In this document: positions 36,147-43,324 of the stretch, one piece after another
Position numbering within the stretch: position 1 is the first letter of the stretch
How the letters are laid out: every line of letters starts with the position of its first letter
Assembly (NCBI GenBank): GCA_029266525.1
Contig: JAQSWQ010000004.1
Coordinates: 1-64,000, forward strand
Direction: 5' to 3'
DNA length: 64,000 nucleotides
Origin: Microvirga sp.
GTDB lineage: Bacteria > Pseudomonadota > Alphaproteobacteria > Rhizobiales > Beijerinckiaceae
The notes under the pieces: model-generated
Database searches by the model: none
What the model was told of the DNA's origin: nothing
Seen by the model: only the letters and a program-made list of their open reading frames with translations
Position numbers and translations under genes: made by a program

Positions 36147-37102
36147 TGTGGCGCAGGCACCGCGTGCTGATCGGCGCGACCCTCGTCGGGCTCGCCGCGA
36201 TCGGCGTCTTGCCGATGGCGTCGCCGAGCATCGTGACGCTGCTCGCGCTGATCCTGGCGAAGGGCGTGGTCGTCCTCGGCATCATCGTGCTGCTCCAGGC
36301 CGGCCAGGTCTCCTTCGGCCACGCCATGTTCTTCGCCGCGGGCGCCTACGCGGTGGCGTTCTACGGCCGCTATGTCGGCGTCGGCGACATGCTGCTCTAC
36401 CTCGTGTTCGGAGCGGTGGCGGGCGGCGTCCTCGGCCTGATCGTCGGGCTGTTCGTGGTGCGCTACCGCGAGATCTTCTTCGGCATGCTCAACCTCGCCT
36501 TCTCGATGGTATTGTGGTCGCTTCTCGAGAAGATGTTCCACTACACCAACGGCGCCGACGGCATCCGGGTCGCACGGCCGGCGCTTGTCGGCCTCACCTT
36601 CACGCCGGATCAATTCTCCTACGTGCTTCTGTACCTCAGCTTCGCGATCGCGGTCGCAGCCCTGTTCGCGGTGCAGCGCTATCTCGAGAGCCCGCTCGGG
36701 AGCATGCTGCGGGCGATCAAGAGCAACGAGACGCGGCTCGAATATCTCGGCATCTCGGCGCGCCGCGTGCTGCTCGTCGGCTACGTGACCTCGGCGGTGC
36801 TCGCCGGGCTCGGCGGCAGCCTCGTCGCGGTGATCCAGCAGATCGCCACGCCGGAGTTCGCCTATTGGACGAAGTCCGGCGAGTTCGTGTTCATCGCGAT
36901 CCTCGGCGGGACCGGCCATGCGCTCGGCGCCTTCGCCGGCGCCGCGGTGTTCGAGTTCGTCCGCTTCTATGCCTCGGCGCAGCTCGCCGACGCCTGGCAG
37001 ATGATCCTCGGCTTCGTGCTCATCGCGATCATCCTCCTTGCGCCGGCGGGCCTGATCGGGATCGTGCGGCGCCGGAGCGCCGGCGAAAGGTCGGCGGCGT
37101 GA
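36146..37102 (+). CDS. Branched-chain amino acid-type ABC transporter permease, LivM type
   Basis: A 318-residue permease. LLQAGQVSFGHAMFFAAGAY near residue 50 is the LivM signature, VVRYREIFFGMLNLAFSMVL follows, and SNETRLEYLGISARRVLLVG is the coupling loop. It overlaps the LivH-type gene by one base and the LivG-type gene by four (GTGA), so the whole set is translationally coupled. Confidence 0.93.
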   Translation: MWRRHRVLIGATLVGLAAIGVLPMASPSIVTLLALILAKGVVVLGIIVLLQAGQVSFGHAMFFAAGAYAVAFYGRYVGVGDMLLYLVFGAVAGGVLGLIVGLFVVRYREIFFGMLNLAFSMVLWSLLEKMFHYTNGADGIRVARPALVGLTFTPDQFSYVLLYLSFAIAVAALFAVQRYLESPLGSMLRAIKSNETRLEYLGISARRVLLVGYVTSAVLAGLGGSLVAVIQQIATPEFAYWTKSGEFVFIAILGGTGHALGAFAGAAVFEFVRFYASAQLADAWQMILGFVLIAIILLAPAGLIGIVRRRSAGERSAA

Positions 37103-37842
37103 CGAAGGTCGTGCTCAGCGCGCGCGGATTGGTGATCCGTTTCGGCGGCGTGGTCGCGGCCGACGGCGTCGATCTCGACGTGCAGGCCGGCGAGCATCTT
37201 GCGATCATCGGGCCGAACGGCGCCGGCAAGACCACCTTCCTCAACATCGCCACGGGCTACCTCAAGCCGCAGGCCGGCAGCGTCGAGTTCCTCGGCCAGG
37301 ACATCACGGCACATTCGCCGCGCGCGATCACGCGCCTCGGCATCGCGCGCGCCTTCCAGATCCCGCAGCTCTTCCTCGAGCACACGGTGATCGAGAGCCT
37401 CCTGATCGCCGCCGCCTCGCGCAACGGCCGGCTTGCGACCTTGCGCAGCCTCGAGGACCTCCCCGAGCGCGAGGAGATGATGCAGCTGCTCGAGCTCGTC
37501 GGCGCGCGCGACGCCGCCGAGCACAAGGCCGTCGTCCTGCCCGAGGGGCGGCGCAAGCTCGTCGACATCGCGATGGCCCTCGCGCTCAAGCCGAAGCTCG
37601 TGCTCATGGACGAGCCGACCTCCGGCGTCGCCTCGGCCGAGAAGTTCGCCATCATGGATGTGCTGGTCGCGGCGCTGAACGCGCAAGCCGTCACCTCGGT
37701 GTTCGTCGAGCACGACATGGACGTGGTCCAGCGCTACGCCGACCGCGTCGCCGTCTGGAGCAGCGGCAAGATCCAGACCGTCGGCACGCCGCGCGAGGTG
37801 CTCGCCGATCCCGCCGTGATCAGCCAGGTGATCGGCATATGA
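37099..37842 (+). CDS. Branched-chain amino acid-type ABC transporter ATPase, LivG type, unusual signature motif
   Basis: A 247-residue ATPase from a GTG start. Walker A is GPNGAGKTT at residues 38-46, the Q loop precedes ARAFQIPQLF, Walker B is LVLMDEPTSG and the H loop is FVEHDMD. The signature motif is LPEGRRKLVDIAMALA instead of the LS[GY]GQ-type sequence normally seen. The glycine is kept but the serine is replaced by proline and the glutamine by arginine. The gene overlaps LivM by four bases and LivF by four (ATGA). Confidence 0.92.
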   Translation: MTKVVLSARGLVIRFGGVVAADGVDLDVQAGEHLAIIGPNGAGKTTFLNIATGYLKPQAGSVEFLGQDITAHSPRAITRLGIARAFQIPQLFLEHTVIESLLIAAASRNGRLATLRSLEDLPEREEMMQLLELVGARDAAEHKAVVLPEGRRKLVDIAMALALKPKLVLMDEPTSGVASAEKFAIMDVLVAALNAQAVTSVFVEHDMDVVQRYADRVAVWSSGKIQTVGTPREVLADPAVISQVIGI

Positions 37843-38543
37843 TGCTGGCGCTCGAGCAGGTCCGCGTCTCGATCGCCGGCGTCGTGGTGCTGCGCGACGT
37901 GAGCTTCGCGCTCGAGGCCGGCTCGACGGTCGCGCTCGTCGGCCGCAACGGTGCCGGCAAGACCACGACCGTGCGCACCATCATGGGCTTCACCGCGGCG
38001 GCCGGGCGCATCCTCTTCGACGGCGCCGACCTCGCCCGCACGCCGCCGCACGAACGGCCCGGGCTCGGCATCGGCTACGCCCCGGAGGATCGCCGCCTGT
38101 TCTCGGCTTTTTCGGTCGAGGAGAACTTGCTGTTGCCGGCGCGCGTCGGCGGGCTCGGGCCCGCCGAGACCAAGCGCCGGCTCGAGCGCGCCTACGGCGT
38201 CCTGCCGGAGATGGCGGAGCTGCGCGCACGGCCGGCCGGCTCGGTCTCCGGCGGGCAGGGCAAGATGGTCGCGCTCGCCCGCGCGCTGATCCTAGGCACG
38301 AAGCTCGTGCTCCTCGACGAGCCCTTCCAGGGCCTCGCCCCGGTGCTCGCGCAGCGCTACGCGGAGGCGCTGCGGCGTCTGCGCTCGCAGGATCGCGACA
38401 TCACTCTCCTGATCACCGAATCGAACCCGAAGCTGCTCGCTGCGATCTCGGAGCGAACGCTCACCATCGAGCGCGGCGAGGTCGCGCCCGGCGCCTCCGG
38501 CCCGGCCCTGCCGCGCGCGGATCCGCCGATCCTGTCGCGCTGA
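37839..38543 (+). CDS. Branched-chain amino acid-type ABC transporter ATPase, LivF type
   Basis: A 234-residue ATPase. Walker A is GRNGAGKTT, the signature is VSGGQGKMVALARAL, Walker B is KLVLLDEPFQG. The YAPEDRRLFSAFSVEENL stretch is typical of LivF. It is the last gene of the operon. A short mobile element begins 18 bases after its stop. Confidence 0.93.
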   Translation: MMLALEQVRVSIAGVVVLRDVSFALEAGSTVALVGRNGAGKTTTVRTIMGFTAAAGRILFDGADLARTPPHERPGLGIGYAPEDRRLFSAFSVEENLLLPARVGGLGPAETKRRLERAYGVLPEMAELRARPAGSVSGGQGKMVALARALILGTKLVLLDEPFQGLAPVLAQRYAEALRRLRSQDRDITLLITESNPKLLAAISERTLTIERGEVAPGASGPALPRADPPILSR

Positions 38544-38560
38544 ACGCGTCGGCCGATGCG

Positions 38561-38865
38561 GGTAGTGCGTCAGTTTGAAATCGGGCTGCGCGGCGTCAAC
38601 GGATCGTGGTATCCTTCCGCCCTCGGGAAGGGACCCTGCCATGGCGATCGTTCGATGGTTGACCTCCTACACAGTTTGGCTGTGCAAGTGGTTTGACGTG
38701 AGCCCCGACTACATCAACAGGAATAAGCGAGGCAACCTGCCGCCGCCGTCCGGTGGCATTGGCGCGTATTGAGAAGCACAAAGGTCGATCGTCTCGGCCC
38801 CCGTTTGCAACACCTTCCTTGCAGCCAGTTCTGAGCGTGCAAAAAACTCAAACTGACGCACCACC
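38561..38865. mobile_element. 305-bp MITE-like element with terminal inverted repeats and 8-bp target duplication
   Basis: The left end starts GGTAGTGCGTCAGTTTGA (38561-38578) and the right end, read inward on the other strand, starts GGTGGTGCGTCAGTTTGA (38865-38848), one mismatch in 18. The octamer CCGATGCG occurs immediately outside both ends, at 38553-38560 and 38866-38873, as a perfect direct repeat. This is the structure left by transposition. No transposase is encoded; the element holds only a 43-codon open frame. An 8-bp duplication is made by several IS families (IS1595 and IS66 among them), so the parent is not assigned. The insertion lies between the convergent livF-type and DUF1579 genes. 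Confidence 0.82.
38641..38772 (+). CDS. 43-residue open frame inside the mobile element
   Basis: The frame MAIVRWLTSYTVWLCKWFDV continues to a Pro/Gly-rich end (PPPSGGIGAY). It has one amphipathic, tryptophan-rich segment. A GGGAAGGG sequence lies before the ATG at a somewhat long distance. It occupies most of the left half of the 305-bp element. I recognise no family. It could be a passenger peptide or a chance frame. Confidence 0.35.
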   Translation: MAIVRWLTSYTVWLCKWFDVSPDYINRNKRGNLPPPSGGIGAY

Positions 38866-38873
38866 CCGATGCG

Positions 38874-39359
38874 CTATCGCTTGCGGCGATAATGGGCTGT
38901 CACAAAGTACGGGCCCCAGCCGCCGTCCTCGCCCATGGCGCGCGACCTCAAAGTACGGTGGTCGTCGCCCTCCCAGGCGATGATGTCCTGGTAGCGCACC
39001 AACCTGCCGTCGCCGGAGAAGCTCGGGCCGAGGGTGTCGAGCGTCAGCACCTCGCCTGAGGCGTCGAGGGTGCCGTCGTAGGACCAGAGATGCGTCATCA
39101 TCGACGCGACGAAGGTGCCGACGAAGCGCTGCTTCTGCGGGTCGTAGCCGAGCGTCATGAGCGATCTCACGGGCGTGCCGTCCGGCGCCTCGCCTTCGCC
39201 CTCGCCGAGCGTCCATAAACCCCCGAGCGAGCGCACCGTCTCCGATCCGGTCGACGTCATCGACGGCTGGTCCGGGCCCATCCGGCACTCCATCTCGGCG
39301 CGCCACTCGCCGACCAGCCTCTGCAGCCAGGCGTGCTCCTTCTGCGGCTTCGCTTCCAT
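38874..39359 (-). CDS. DUF1579 domain-containing protein
   Basis: A 161-residue protein. LQRLVGEWRAEMECRMGPDQ at the start, RSLGGLWTLGEGEGE, then VRSLMTLGYDPQKQRFVGTF and HLWSYDGTLDASGEVLTLDT are the DUF1579 pattern, a lipocalin-like beta barrel of unknown function. GGAGAAGAGG precedes the ATG at 39359. The stop codon directly abuts the target duplication of the mobile element. Confidence 0.88.
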   Translation of the reverse strand: MEAKPQKEHAWLQRLVGEWRAEMECRMGPDQPSMTSTGSETVRSLGGLWTLGEGEGEAPDGTPVRSLMTLGYDPQKQRFVGTFVASMMTHLWSYDGTLDASGEVLTLDTLGPSFSGDGRLVRYQDIIAWEGDDHRTLRSRAMGEDGGWGPYFVTAHYRRKR

Positions 39360-39585
39360 CCTCTTCTCCGATCCGCAGTACGGGGCCGCGCCCCGCCTCG
39401 ATGCGAGGAAGGTCGATCTGTGCGACGACCTGCTCGAGCTTCCGCGGCACCGCCAAAGCATCTCGATGCGTGGATAGAGAACCAGGGAGGTCGATACAAG
39501 CACTCGGGAGCATCGGGAGGGCAGGATCAAGAGGTGAGTAGTCCGAGGTTTGACACCGTTGCGGCGACGGACCACTTTCGGAGGC

Positions 39586-40110
39586 ATGGCACATGCCTTG
39601 AATAAGCTGCCCAGCCCTCCCCGCGCCGTCGCCGAGGAGATACTCGGATCGCTCGGCGTCCTGGCCAAAGCGGAACCGCATGCCGTGCGTGCGGCCCTGG
39701 AACTCACTATTGAGAAAGGCGACGCCGCGTTCGCTTCTTATGCCGAGATTGTCGAGAAGGTTGTTAACGACTTAGTGGGGCTTTTGGCTTCAGGCGCTCA
39801 GATCGATCTGGACCCTCTGATCGAGAGTTTGTTGGAAGAAGAGAGAAGCGCGGCTCGCAGCAAGAGAGAGTCGGAGCGAAGGGCAAGTGTCGATCTTCGC
39901 CGGCTGGCGAAGTCGACGCCAGACAAGCTGGCCGTGATTAATGAGGTGCTCCAAAACGCGCTTGCGCGGGCCGACAGGGTTGCGGCCATGTGCCGGGACG
40001 CGCGCTGGCGGCTTATGGAGGCCCGATCGTATTACCAGCCCGGAAAGCCAGTTGGGCCGATGCGAGGAGAGCCGTGGGATGCCGACGAGTATCTGAAGAC
40101 ACTGGGCTAG
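39586..40110 (+). CDS. Hypothetical protein, probable partner of the RelE-like toxin
   Basis: A 174-residue, mostly helical and charged protein (LNKLPSPPRAVAEEILGSLG, LEEERSAARSKRESERRASV, KSTPDKLAVINEVLQNALAR). The middle is a predicted coiled region. It has no recognised DNA-binding motif. Its TAG is followed directly by the ATG of a RelE-like gene, which suggests an antitoxin or regulatory partner. GC content looks lower than in the neighbours, with codons such as TTG and GTT more frequent, pointing to transfer. GGAGGC sits just before the ATG; a TTG at 39550 is an alternative. Confidence 0.6.
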   Translation: MAHALNKLPSPPRAVAEEILGSLGVLAKAEPHAVRAALELTIEKGDAAFASYAEIVEKVVNDLVGLLASGAQIDLDPLIESLLEEERSAARSKRESERRASVDLRRLAKSTPDKLAVINEVLQNALARADRVAAMCRDARWRLMEARSYYQPGKPVGPMRGEPWDADEYLKTLG

Positions 40111-40392
40111 ATGCCGCGTCTGGTCCTCAGCGACAAGTACCAGAAGGCGGTTAGGCGGTTAACGGTCGACGATCGCATGCGGGCCAAGCGCTATCTTGAT
40201 CGTCTCGTGCAGAGCCCCCCACCGGGGAACTTGAATTTCAAACCGATGGAAGGTTGGAACGGCGTGCTCTGGGAATGCCGAGCCGGAGGACAGAACCGCT
40301 TCATCCTCCGGCGCCAGAAAGACGAGGTGGGCGACTATTTCTTGGTCGATGATATCGGCCCGCACGACATCTACAAGAAATACAAGCCATAG
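40111..40392 (+). CDS. RelE/ParE-superfamily toxin-like protein
   Basis: A 93-residue protein. The helix LSDKYQKAVRRLTVDDRMRA, the core NFKPMEGWNGVLWECRAGG and the ending NRFILRRQKDEVGDYFLVDD plus GPHDIYKKY resemble the RelE/ParE fold, with the final histidine-aspartate pattern often seen in one subgroup. It has no gap to the preceding gene. Composition is again lower in GC than the surroundings. Toxicity is inferred from fold resemblance and gene pairing only. Confidence 0.7.
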   Translation: MPRLVLSDKYQKAVRRLTVDDRMRAKRYLDRLVQSPPPGNLNFKPMEGWNGVLWECRAGGQNRFILRRQKDEVGDYFLVDDIGPHDIYKKYKP

Positions 40393-40443
40393 CCGCGGCG
40401 GCCATCGGTAGTGGCGACCGGAGCGTGGCCGTTCCAAGGCGTA

Positions 40444-40977
40444 TCACTGCTCGGCGGCGGCCTTGAGGTTGGCGAGGCCGGCCTCGAAATCCTTGCCGAT
40501 CATGCGGTCCATGCTCATGAACACGCCCATCACCTTGCCGATGAACAGGTTCGGTCCGTGCATCGCCCAGGTGACCTCGGTCGCGTCGCCGCGCGGCACG
40601 AGCGTGAACTCGGCGGTGTTGTGCGCCTCGAAGGGTTTCAGGAAATCGAGCTTGATCGCGACCCTGGAGGGCGGCGGCGCCTCGACGATCTCCATGCGCC
40701 CTTTCCCGACCTTGCTGTTGCCTTCCCATTCGTAGACCGCGCCTTCGCCGCGCTCGGCGCCGCTGTAGCTGCGCCTGAGATTCGGGTCCATCCGCTCCCA
40801 AGGCGACCAGGCGCGCCAGTTCCGGAAGTCGTTGATGAGCGCGAAGATCTTGTCGGGCGGGGCCTTGATGCTGGTCGCGCGCTCGATGCGGAAGCCGGCG
40901 GGCTTCCTCGCGGCGAGCACGAGGACGACAACGATCGCGACGAGCAGGATGAGGGCGATGACCGCGAGAACCTTCAT
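40444..40977 (-). CDS. SRPBCC (polyketide cyclase-like) protein with an N-terminal anchor
   Basis: A 177-residue protein. Residues 4-23 form a hydrophobic helix (LAVIALILLVAIVVVLVLAA), probably an inner membrane anchor. The rest is a START-like fold starting RATSIKAPPDKIFALINDF and WSPWERMDPNLRRSY, with MIGKDFEAGLANLKAAAE as the long C-terminal helix. Such proteins bind hydrophobic ligands. Function unknown. It is followed by a VOC protein gene upstream on the same strand, 42 bases away. Confidence 0.88.
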   Translation of the reverse strand: MKVLAVIALILLVAIVVVLVLAARKPAGFRIERATSIKAPPDKIFALINDFRNWRAWSPWERMDPNLRRSYSGAERGEGAVYEWEGNSKVGKGRMEIVEAPPPSRVAIKLDFLKPFEAHNTAEFTLVPRGDATEVTWAMHGPNLFIGKVMGVFMSMDRMIGKDFEAGLANLKAAAEQ

Positions 40978-41019
40978 GGATCCCTCCGGATGATGTGCAG
41001 CCTGTGTGCCTGCCTGCCG

Positions 41020-41430
41020 TCAGGCGGCCTGCTCGCAATTGATCATCCAGGGCGTGCCGAAGCGGTCGACGAGCATGCCGAAGCGCGCCGCCCAGAAGGT
41101 CTGCTGGATCGGCATCGTCGCGGTGCCGTTCTCGGCGAGCGCGTGATAGATGCGCTCAGCCTCCGCGATGCTGTCGACGTTGAGCGACACCGAGAAACCC
41201 TTCATGGCGTCCTGCCGGCCGGGCGGTGCGTCGGAGGCCATCAGCACCTCGTCGCCGACGACAAGCCGGGCGTGCATGATCTTGCTCCGCCATTCGGCCG
41301 GCACGTGCTCCTCGGCCGGCGAGCCCGCGTGCGGGAACATCGCGTCGATCCTGCCGCCGAGGACCTCGGCGTAGAACTTGAACGCTTCCTCGCAATCGCC
41401 GTCGAAGAACAAGTATGGATTGATCTTCAT
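41020..41430 (-). CDS. VOC family protein (PhnB-like)
   Basis: A 136-residue glyoxalase-fold protein. NPYLFFDGDCEEAFKFYAEV at the start, KIMHARLVVGDEVLMASDAP in the middle, and WAARFGMLVDRFGTPWMINC at the end are the 3-demethylubiquinone-methyltransferase-like/PhnB pattern. Enzymatic role unknown; members are often small-molecule binding or resistance proteins. Confidence 0.9.
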   Translation of the reverse strand: MKINPYLFFDGDCEEAFKFYAEVLGGRIDAMFPHAGSPAEEHVPAEWRSKIMHARLVVGDEVLMASDAPPGRQDAMKGFSVSLNVDSIAEAERIYHALAENGTATMPIQQTFWAARFGMLVDRFGTPWMINCEQAA

Positions 41431-41535
41431 TGCATCCCCCTCGGTATGTGCGCCGCATTATGGCGGTGGGCGCAAGGCGCCTCAGCCCTTGCGCCCCCAT
41501 CCTGCTTGTTCGTCCGCCTCGGGCGCCTCGCGATG

Positions 41536-41754
41536 CTATCGTCCCTTGCGCCCGGCTGCGGCGTCGCGCGCGTTTTCGAGCTTGTCACCCTGACGCTTTG
41601 GGCTGTCGCCCGAAGCGTCGCGCGCCCGTCCAGACGCCTTCTCCGACTTGGCAGCCGCGGCGCGCGGTGCGTCGGCTGCGTCGACCGTCTCCTTCGTCTT
41701 CACGGCACTGAGGGCCGTCGCGCCGTCGCGCTTTCTCTTGGATGTCCCGGGCAT
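41536..41754 (-). CDS. Small basic, Ala/Lys/Arg-rich hypothetical protein
   Basis: A 72-residue protein (MPGTSKRKRDGATALSAVKT and onward) with high Lys, Arg, Ala and Asp content, no hydrophobic core, and therefore probably disordered. GAGGAGG lies eight bases upstream of the ATG at 41754, a strong ribosome site that argues for real translation. The open frame extends further upstream, but without sequence of interest. Similar low-complexity proteins are widespread in rhizobia; function unknown. Confidence 0.5.
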   Translation of the reverse strand: MPGTSKRKRDGATALSAVKTKETVDAADAPRAAAAKSEKASGRARDASGDSPKRQGDKLENARDAAAGRKGR

Positions 41755-41866
41755 GGCGTCGCCTCCTCTTGATGCGATGACAACGGCGGCGCGAGCCCTC
41801 GGTTCGCGAGAGAAGGGCGCAGCGCCGATAAATACGAAATGCCCAGGCACTACTTGGAGCGTCGCG

Positions 41867-42403
41867 TCAGGATCGAGCGGCGACGAGTGCCGGCCGGCTT
41901 GCCCGCCGAGCTTCGGCCGCCTTCTGCGGAGCAGCGTCAGGTAGCCAGTCCGGGTCACGCAGCTGATCGAACGTGTAAGGACATTCGGGCGGAAACGCCG
42001 ACTTCGGGAGGCCGGTCTCGACCTCGGCCTCCTTTCGGGCATCCGGATAAGCGCTGGCGACGATCTGAGCGGCTTGCGATCGGAGAGCATGGCTATCCGC
42101 TTCGCGCCGCCTGACGTTCGCCCGCTCGCGCGTGAGCGTAATCTTCCAGGATGAGGACCGCAGCGCGGGCTGGTGCTGCCACTTGAGCAGATGTGAGATG
42201 ATGAGCCGGTAGCTTGCCTCGAGCTGGTAGCGCTGCTCCCGGCCCATGCTCTGCAACTCCTCGATCAGGTTCGGAAGGTCGAGCTCCGAGAAACGCCGCA
42301 GGCGGAGAAGCTCTGCCTGATCGAAGCACCACAGGTAAAAATCGCCTTCGTAATCGGTCGGCGCGGGTTCAGACACCCGCGGCTTCGCCTTGACCTGAAC
42401 CAT
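41867..42403 (-). CDS. DUF29 family protein
   Basis: A 178-residue helical protein with DYEGDFYLWCFDQAELLRLR, then LDLPNLIEELQSMGREQRYQ, then LIISHLLKWQHQP and SWKITLTRERANV. This succession of tryptophan and glutamate-rich helices is the DUF29 family, common in Cyanobacteria and Alphaproteobacteria. Function unknown. It starts four bases after the stop of the LutA-like gene and may be co-transcribed with it. Confidence 0.88.
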   Translation of the reverse strand: MVQVKAKPRVSEPAPTDYEGDFYLWCFDQAELLRLRRFSELDLPNLIEELQSMGREQRYQLEASYRLIISHLLKWQHQPALRSSSWKITLTRERANVRRREADSHALRSQAAQIVASAYPDARKEAEVETGLPKSAFPPECPYTFDQLRDPDWLPDAAPQKAAEARRASRPALVAARS

Positions 42404-42407
42404 CGTC

Positions 42408-43190
42408 CTACTCCGCCCTGTGCCGCTTCTGGGGGGCGCCGATCGCCGGCTCGTCCGTCATGCCGGCGAGCACCTCGGCGACGTGGCGCACCTCGATCGC
42501 CCTGCCCTCGCGCGAGAGCTTGCCGGCGATGTTCATGAGGCAGCCGAGATCGCCGGCGAGCAGCGTCGGCGTGCCGGTCCCGGCGACGTTCTTGGTCTTC
42601 TCCGAAACGATGGCATTCGAGATCTCGGCGTATTTCACGGCGAAGGTGCCGCCGAAGCCGCAGCATACCTCGGAGTCGTCCATCTCGACGATCTCGAGGC
42701 CTTCCATGCTCTCGAGAAGCCGGCGAGGCTGCCGCTTCACCGCCAATTCGCGCAGTCCGGAGCAGGAGTCGTGATAGGTCACGGCGCCGCCGAAGCGCGC
42801 GGCGACCGCCTTCACGCCCATCACATCGACGAGGAAGCTCGTGAGCTCCCACGTCCGCGCCGCGAGCTCGTTCGCGCGCGGGGCCCAGTTCGGGTCCTCC
42901 ATGAAGAGCTCGGGATAATGCACCTTGATCATGCCGGCGCAGGAGCCCGACGGCGCGACCACATAGTCGAAACCGCGGAAGCTCTCGATGACCCGCTCGG
43001 CGAGGTCGCGCGTGGTGCCGCGGTCGCCGGTGTTGTAGGCGGGCTGGCCGCAGCACGTCTGGACCGGCACCTCGACCCGGCAGCCGGCGTCCTCGAGGAG
43101 CTTGACGGCCGCGAAGCCGATCGAGGGCCGCATCAGGTCGACGAGGCACGTGACGAAAAGGCCGACCCGCGGGCCGGGGCTGGTGCTCAT
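42408..43190 (-). CDS. (Fe-S)-binding protein, LutA/YkgE-like (CCG domains)
   Basis: A 260-residue protein with two cysteine-rich CCG domains: VPVQTCCGQPAYNTGDRGTT and VAPSGSCAGM in the first, and TYHDSCSGLR with DSEVCCGFGG in the second. This is the architecture of LutA/YkgE, part of the L-lactate utilisation iron-sulfur complex, and of a glycolate oxidase-related subunit. The LutB and LutC partners are absent, but it is divergent from glcD with 134 bases between. A role in oxidation of lactate or glycolate is inferred. The ATG at 43190 begins the conserved part. Confidence 0.88.
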   Translation of the reverse strand: MSTSPGPRVGLFVTCLVDLMRPSIGFAAVKLLEDAGCRVEVPVQTCCGQPAYNTGDRGTTRDLAERVIESFRGFDYVVAPSGSCAGMIKVHYPELFMEDPNWAPRANELAARTWELTSFLVDVMGVKAVAARFGGAVTYHDSCSGLRELAVKRQPRRLLESMEGLEIVEMDDSEVCCGFGGTFAVKYAEISNAIVSEKTKNVAGTGTPTLLAGDLGCLMNIAGKLSREGRAIEVRHVAEVLAGMTDEPAIGAPQKRHRAE

Positions 43191-43324
43191 GGCGAGGCTT
43201 CCGTGAGTGCAGGCCTCATCGACCATGCCGTCGCGCGACCGGTCAAGTGCAAGTCTTCGCCGCTGCAAGCCCCCGCGCTGCAAAGGGCGCGCGGATGAGG
43301 TAGAAGTCGCGACAGGAGGCTGCC

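Noticed and set aside
39360-39585. Possible gene fragment upstream of the DUF1579 gene on the minus strand
   Set aside because: The translation has a short protein-like stretch but no recognisable family and no start signal; it may be leftover sequence, not enough to call.
40411-41772. 453-codon plus-strand frame across the SRPBCC and VOC genes
   Set aside because: Antisense to two well-supported minus-strand genes and without recognisable motifs.
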